Part shown: piece by piece, positions 6,318 through 8,050 of the stretch | Numbering within the stretch: position 1 is the first letter of the stretch | Layout of the letters: every line of letters begins with the position of its first letter | Assembly: GCA_012961755.1 (NCBI GenBank) | Contig: DTYS01000299.1 | Location: 1-8,050 of the forward strand | Length of the DNA: 8,050 nucleotides | DNA from: Candidatus Latescibacterota bacterium | GTDB taxonomy: Bacteria; Latescibacterota; 4484-107; B68-G9 | Reading direction: 5' to 3' | Notes under the pieces: model-generated | What the model saw: only the letters and a program-made list of their open reading frames with translations | The model's database searches: none | Told to the model about the DNA's origin: nothing | Made by a program: the position numbers and the translations under genes

Positions 6318-7051
6318 TCGGTCTTTCCGTCTATCCTGCCCACCTCTATATGCAGCTCCTCCCTGTTCGCTATCCTCTCCACCCTACCGTCCCTTATCCA
6401 CAGCACCCTGTCGGAGACGCTCAACATCTTATGGTCGTGGGTGGCGGAGATAACGGTCACCCCGGACTCCTCGTTCATCTGCCTGAGGAGCTCTATTATC
6501 TCCGTGCCGGTCTTAAGGTCGAGGTTTCCCGTAGGCTCGTCCGCTAATATTATCGCAGGGTCATTAGCCATGGCCCTAGCCACTGCCACCCTCTGCTGCT
6601 GACCTCCAGAAAGCTCGTACGGCTTGTGGAGGAGCCTGTCCCCGAGCCCGACCTTCTCCAGGAGGGCCGCCGCCTTCTCCCTGGCGTCGTCGCTCGTCAT
6701 CCCTGCGAATATCATCGGAAGCATCACGTTCTCCAGGGCACTCATCACTGGGATGAGGTTGAAGGTCTGGAATATGTAACCTATCTTCCTGCACCTGAGC
6801 CAGGCGAGCTCGTACGCGTCGAGCTGGGCGACGTCCACCTCGTCTATATATACCCTCCCCGATGTAGGCTTGTCGAGCCCTCCTATCATATTGAATAGCG
6901 TGGTCTTGCCTGAGCCAGATGGTCCCATTATCGAGATGTATTCCCCGGCGTAGACCTCTAAGGTTATACCCTTGAGGGCCTCGACCTCCACCGCTCCCAT
7001 CTGGTAGACCTTCTTCACATCTTCGGTCCGGACTACGGTCTGTCTCGCCAT
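6314..7051 (-). CDS. ABC transporter ATPase, LolD/MacB/FtsE class
   Basis: This complete cytoplasmic ATPase (245 residues from the ATG at 7051) powers a FtsX-fold permease. Counting from that ATG, motifs are Walker A GPSGSGKT at 43-50, Q-loop Gln95 (YIFQTFNLIP), signature LSGGQ at 147-151, Walker B ending in LADEP with catalytic Glu172, and H-loop His205. The LSGGQQQRVAVARA and EPTGNLD segments are characteristic of LolD, MacB and related mechanotransmission ATPases. A GTG at 7057 would add two residues, but it lies within the Shine-Dalgarno AGGAGG (7062-7057); the ATG at 7051 is five bases behind that site and is preferred. It follows the permease gene by nine bases and its stop overlaps the protease start (ATGA). 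Gene order permease, ATPase, secreted protease suggests one envelope-related function. Confidence 0.93.
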   Translation of the reverse strand: MARQTVVRTEDVKKVYQMGAVEVEALKGITLEVYAGEYISIMGPSGSGKTTLFNMIGGLDKPTSGRVYIDEVDVAQLDAYELAWLRCRKIGYIFQTFNLIPVMSALENVMLPMIFAGMTSDDAREKAAALLEKVGLGDRLLHKPYELSGGQQQRVAVARAMANDPAIILADEPTGNLDLKTGTEIIELLRQMNEESGVTVISATHDHKMLSVSDRVLWIRDGRVERIANREELHIEVGRIDGKTE

Positions 7052-7056
7052 ATCCA

Positions 7057-7062
7057 CCTCCT
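7057..7062 (-). promoter_or_regulatory. Ribosome-binding site that fixes the ATPase start
   Basis: AGGAGG overlaps the last two bases of the permease TAG stop codon and stands five bases before the ATG at 7051. Because the alternative GTG at 7057-7055 is partly inside this site, it cannot easily serve as the start. Confidence 0.75.
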
Positions 7063-7720
7063 ACCTGTCCACCCTCATCGCCTCCACCGGCTCCATCTTA
7101 GCCGCCACGTATGCCGGATATATCGCCGCCACCACGGATATCACCGAACCTATCAGGAGCGAAAGTCCTCCCCAGCGGAGCACGGCCAGCCCCGGGAAGT
7201 ACTTGAGCACCGCCGAGCCGTAGCTTCCCAGGCCCGTAACGACCGAAAGCAGCAGCCCTAAGAATATCCCCACCAAAGTTCCCACGACCCCTTGAAAGGA
7301 GGACTCCAAAAGGAATATCTTTATGATGAAGGAATCCAACGCTCCGAGGCACTTCATGGTCCCTATCTCGCGGAAGCGTTCTGTCACGGACATGAGCATA
7401 GAGTTCCAGATCCCTACCAGGCACACCAGGAGCGAGAGCACCACGAGCCAAGTGTTCCTTGCCCTCTCCTCGTGGACGGCCTCGGAGTCGAGGTCGAGCC
7501 CCTTAGCCTGGAGCACGGATTGAACCTTCGGATCGTCCACGTGGCGGAGCCTGTCCAGGACAGCGTTGGACGTGCCGATGGAAGTAAGGAAGGCTATAGC
7601 TAAGATTATACCGCTCATCGTTATCAACGACCTCCCCAGTCTCACCCTTATGCTCTTAGCGCTCAATTCTATAGCCTTGCTAAGGGGAAGTACTACCTGT
7701 TGACCGATCTCCTTCGGCAT
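7061..7720 (-). CDS. Miniature FtsX/MacB-type ABC permease
   Basis: This 219-residue inner-membrane protein has four predicted membrane helices at about 33-52, 90-112, 131-162 and 183-205. The end of the second helix and cytoplasmic loop, SVTERFREIGTMKCLGAL (111-127), and the C-terminal YPAYVAAKMEPVEAMRVDR are FtsX-domain signatures found in MacB and LolCE. Usual MacB-like permeases are about 400 residues because some 200 residues of extracytoplasmic domain separate helices one and two; here that loop is only about 38 residues (52-89), so the substrate- or partner-binding domain is missing. Both ends are intact, so this is a compact protein or an internal deletion, not a broken gene. The start has AGGGGG four bases upstream; the gap to the preceding small gene is eight bases. 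It pairs with the downstream ATPase. Transported substrate or mechanical partner is unknown. Confidence 0.85.
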   Translation of the reverse strand: MPKEIGQQVVLPLSKAIELSAKSIRVRLGRSLITMSGIILAIAFLTSIGTSNAVLDRLRHVDDPKVQSVLQAKGLDLDSEAVHEERARNTWLVVLSLLVCLVGIWNSMLMSVTERFREIGTMKCLGALDSFIIKIFLLESSFQGVVGTLVGIFLGLLLSVVTGLGSYGSAVLKYFPGLAVLRWGGLSLLIGSVISVVAAIYPAYVAAKMEPVEAMRVDR

Positions 7721-7728
7721 AGGACCCC

Positions 7729-7920
7729 CTAAAGTTGTGTCTTAGCCTTACGGAACCTTCTGACCCTCCTGACCAATATCCCGACCAAAACCCCAAGGGC
7801 TATGTACTGGAGCAAGGGGAATATGGCCCCCCTCCAGCCCAGTATCCTGGGCCAGAGGGTGAGGAGGGAGAGGATTATGAGTCCGTCCTCTATCCAGATA
7901 CCTCTGGAGCGTCCATACAT
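7729..7920 (-). CDS. Small membrane protein of unknown function, upstream of the ABC permease
   Basis: I do not recognise this protein. From the ATG at 7920 it is 63 residues: a short N-terminus, two hydrophobic segments (about 13-28 and 31-50) separated by a tryptophan/arginine turn, and a strongly basic tail (RRVRRFRKAK) that should sit in the cytoplasm. The ATG is chosen because AAGGGGG lies five bases upstream. A longer version starting at a GTG at 7998 would give 89 residues and overlap the preceding stop codon as GTGA, but its ribosome-binding site is poor and the extra region contains two inverted repeats, so it is less likely. It ends eight bases before the permease gene and is clearly in the same operon; an accessory role for the small ABC permease is inference. 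Confidence 0.55.
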   Translation of the reverse strand: MYGRSRGIWIEDGLIILSLLTLWPRILGWRGAIFPLLQYIALGVLVGILVRRVRRFRKAKTQL

Positions 7921-7925
7921 ATCAG

Positions 7926-7932
7926 CCCCCTT
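7926..7932 (-). promoter_or_regulatory. Ribosome-binding site favouring the short start of the small membrane protein
   Basis: AAGGGGG followed by the five-base spacer CTGAT precedes the ATG at 7920. It is the only strong Shine-Dalgarno in the 130 bases between that ATG and the right edge. Confidence 0.5.
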
Positions 7933-7947
7933 TATATCGTGCATCTC

Positions 7948-7961
7948 ATGTGCTTGCACAT
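7948..7961. repeat. Inverted repeat ATGTGC-N2-GCACAT
   Basis: Six-base perfect arms around a two-base centre lie in the short interval between the right-edge gene and the small membrane protein. This could be a protein-binding dyad or chance. If translation begins at 7998 it would be inside coding sequence. Confidence 0.3.
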
Positions 7962-7974
7962 ACCACCTTAGCGA

Positions 7975-7990
7975 CGGTCCGAGAGGACCG
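7975..7990. repeat. Hairpin CGGTCC-N4-GGACCG after the right-edge gene
   Basis: A perfect six-base-pair GC-rich stem with a four-base loop (TCTC on the transcribed minus strand) begins five bases after the stop codon of the partial right-edge gene. No T run follows on either strand, so it is not a standard intrinsic terminator; it could shape mRNA processing or stability within the operon. Confidence 0.4.
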
Positions 7991-7994
7991 AAGC

Positions 7995-8050
7995 TCACGT
8001 CTCTACAGGGTTCGCCGACTCCACAAGGACCAACACCCTATCCTCTACCA
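7995..8050 (-). CDS. C-terminal end of an unidentified gene (cut by the right edge)
   Basis: The only minus-strand frame open from the right edge runs for 17 codons (VEDRVLVLVESANPVET) to a TGA at 7997-7995. Given the dense same-strand packing it is probably the end of the preceding operon member. Too little is present to assign a family, and a chance frame this short cannot be excluded. Confidence 0.4.
   Translation of the reverse strand, partial: VEDRVLVLVESANPVET

Noticed and set aside
6006..6602. Open plus-strand frame of about 198 codons across the protease/ATPase junction
   Set aside because: It lies antisense to two well-supported genes with recognisable motifs, has low-complexity composition typical of antisense frames in GC-rich DNA, and shows no domain.
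7055..7057. GTG start for the ABC ATPase
   Set aside because: It falls inside the AGGAGG/TGG region; the ATG six bases later has ideal spacing from the Shine-Dalgarno.
7975..7990. Hairpin as an intrinsic terminator
   Set aside because: The stem has no T run on either strand, and the downstream genes would lack an evident promoter if transcription ended here.
1..8050. CRISPR arrays, tRNA/rRNA genes, insertion sequences
   Set aside because: No regularly spaced repeats, cloverleaf or rRNA-like stretches, transposase motifs or terminal inverted repeats were seen; nearly every base is in a same-strand coding frame.

Overview
All genes in this window lie on the minus strand and are tightly packed, so they read from right to left. 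Coding DNA is visibly GC-rich, with frequent AGG (Arg) and ATA (Ile) codons. Together with a Dps-like ferritin of the thioferritin type and a secreted metalloprotease ending in a FlgD/T9SS-like C-terminal domain, this suggests a bacterium, probably thermophilic and anaerobic or microaerobic, from a poorly cultured lineage (FCB-like or another candidate phylum). The taxonomic placement is inference; bacterial Shine-Dalgarno sites, a sigma70-type promoter and an intrinsic terminator are seen directly.

Right block (about 8050 to 1280): a long operon whose beginning lies outside the window. In transcription order it holds the last 17 codons of an unknown gene, a small two-helix membrane protein, a miniature FtsX/MacB-type permease with almost no extracytoplasmic domain, a LolD/MacB-type ABC ATPase, a large exported zinc metalloprotease of the MXAN_6640-like type, a feruloyl-esterase-like alpha/beta hydrolase, and an 850-residue iron-sulfur flavoprotein. 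That last protein fuses a dihydroorotate/dihydropyrimidine-dehydrogenase FMN barrel to a GltD-type FAD/NAD(P)H module and C-terminal 4Fe-4S clusters. Most junctions between complete genes are overlaps or gaps of up to about ten bases. A strong intrinsic terminator (1280-1310) ends the block.

Left block (1218 to 1): a compact peroxide-defence operon with its own promoter (TTGACT, 17 bp, TATATT). It encodes a PerR-type Fur regulator, a Dps-like/thioferritin di-iron protein overlapping it by 25 nt, and a rubrerythrin-family protein cut by the left edge. The first-gene position of the regulator suggests autoregulation. The predicted transcription start is only a few bases before the perR ATG, which has no Shine-Dalgarno, so perR may be read from a nearly leaderless mRNA while the two downstream genes have good ribosome-binding sites.

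The only clearly non-coding stretches are 1179-1322 (promoter plus terminator) and, if the downstream start is right, 7921-7994. No RNA genes, CRISPR arrays or mobile elements were seen. The points most worth following up are the reversed module order of the dehydrogenase fusion, the miniature FtsX next to a secreted metalloprotease, and the structure of the perR promoter.
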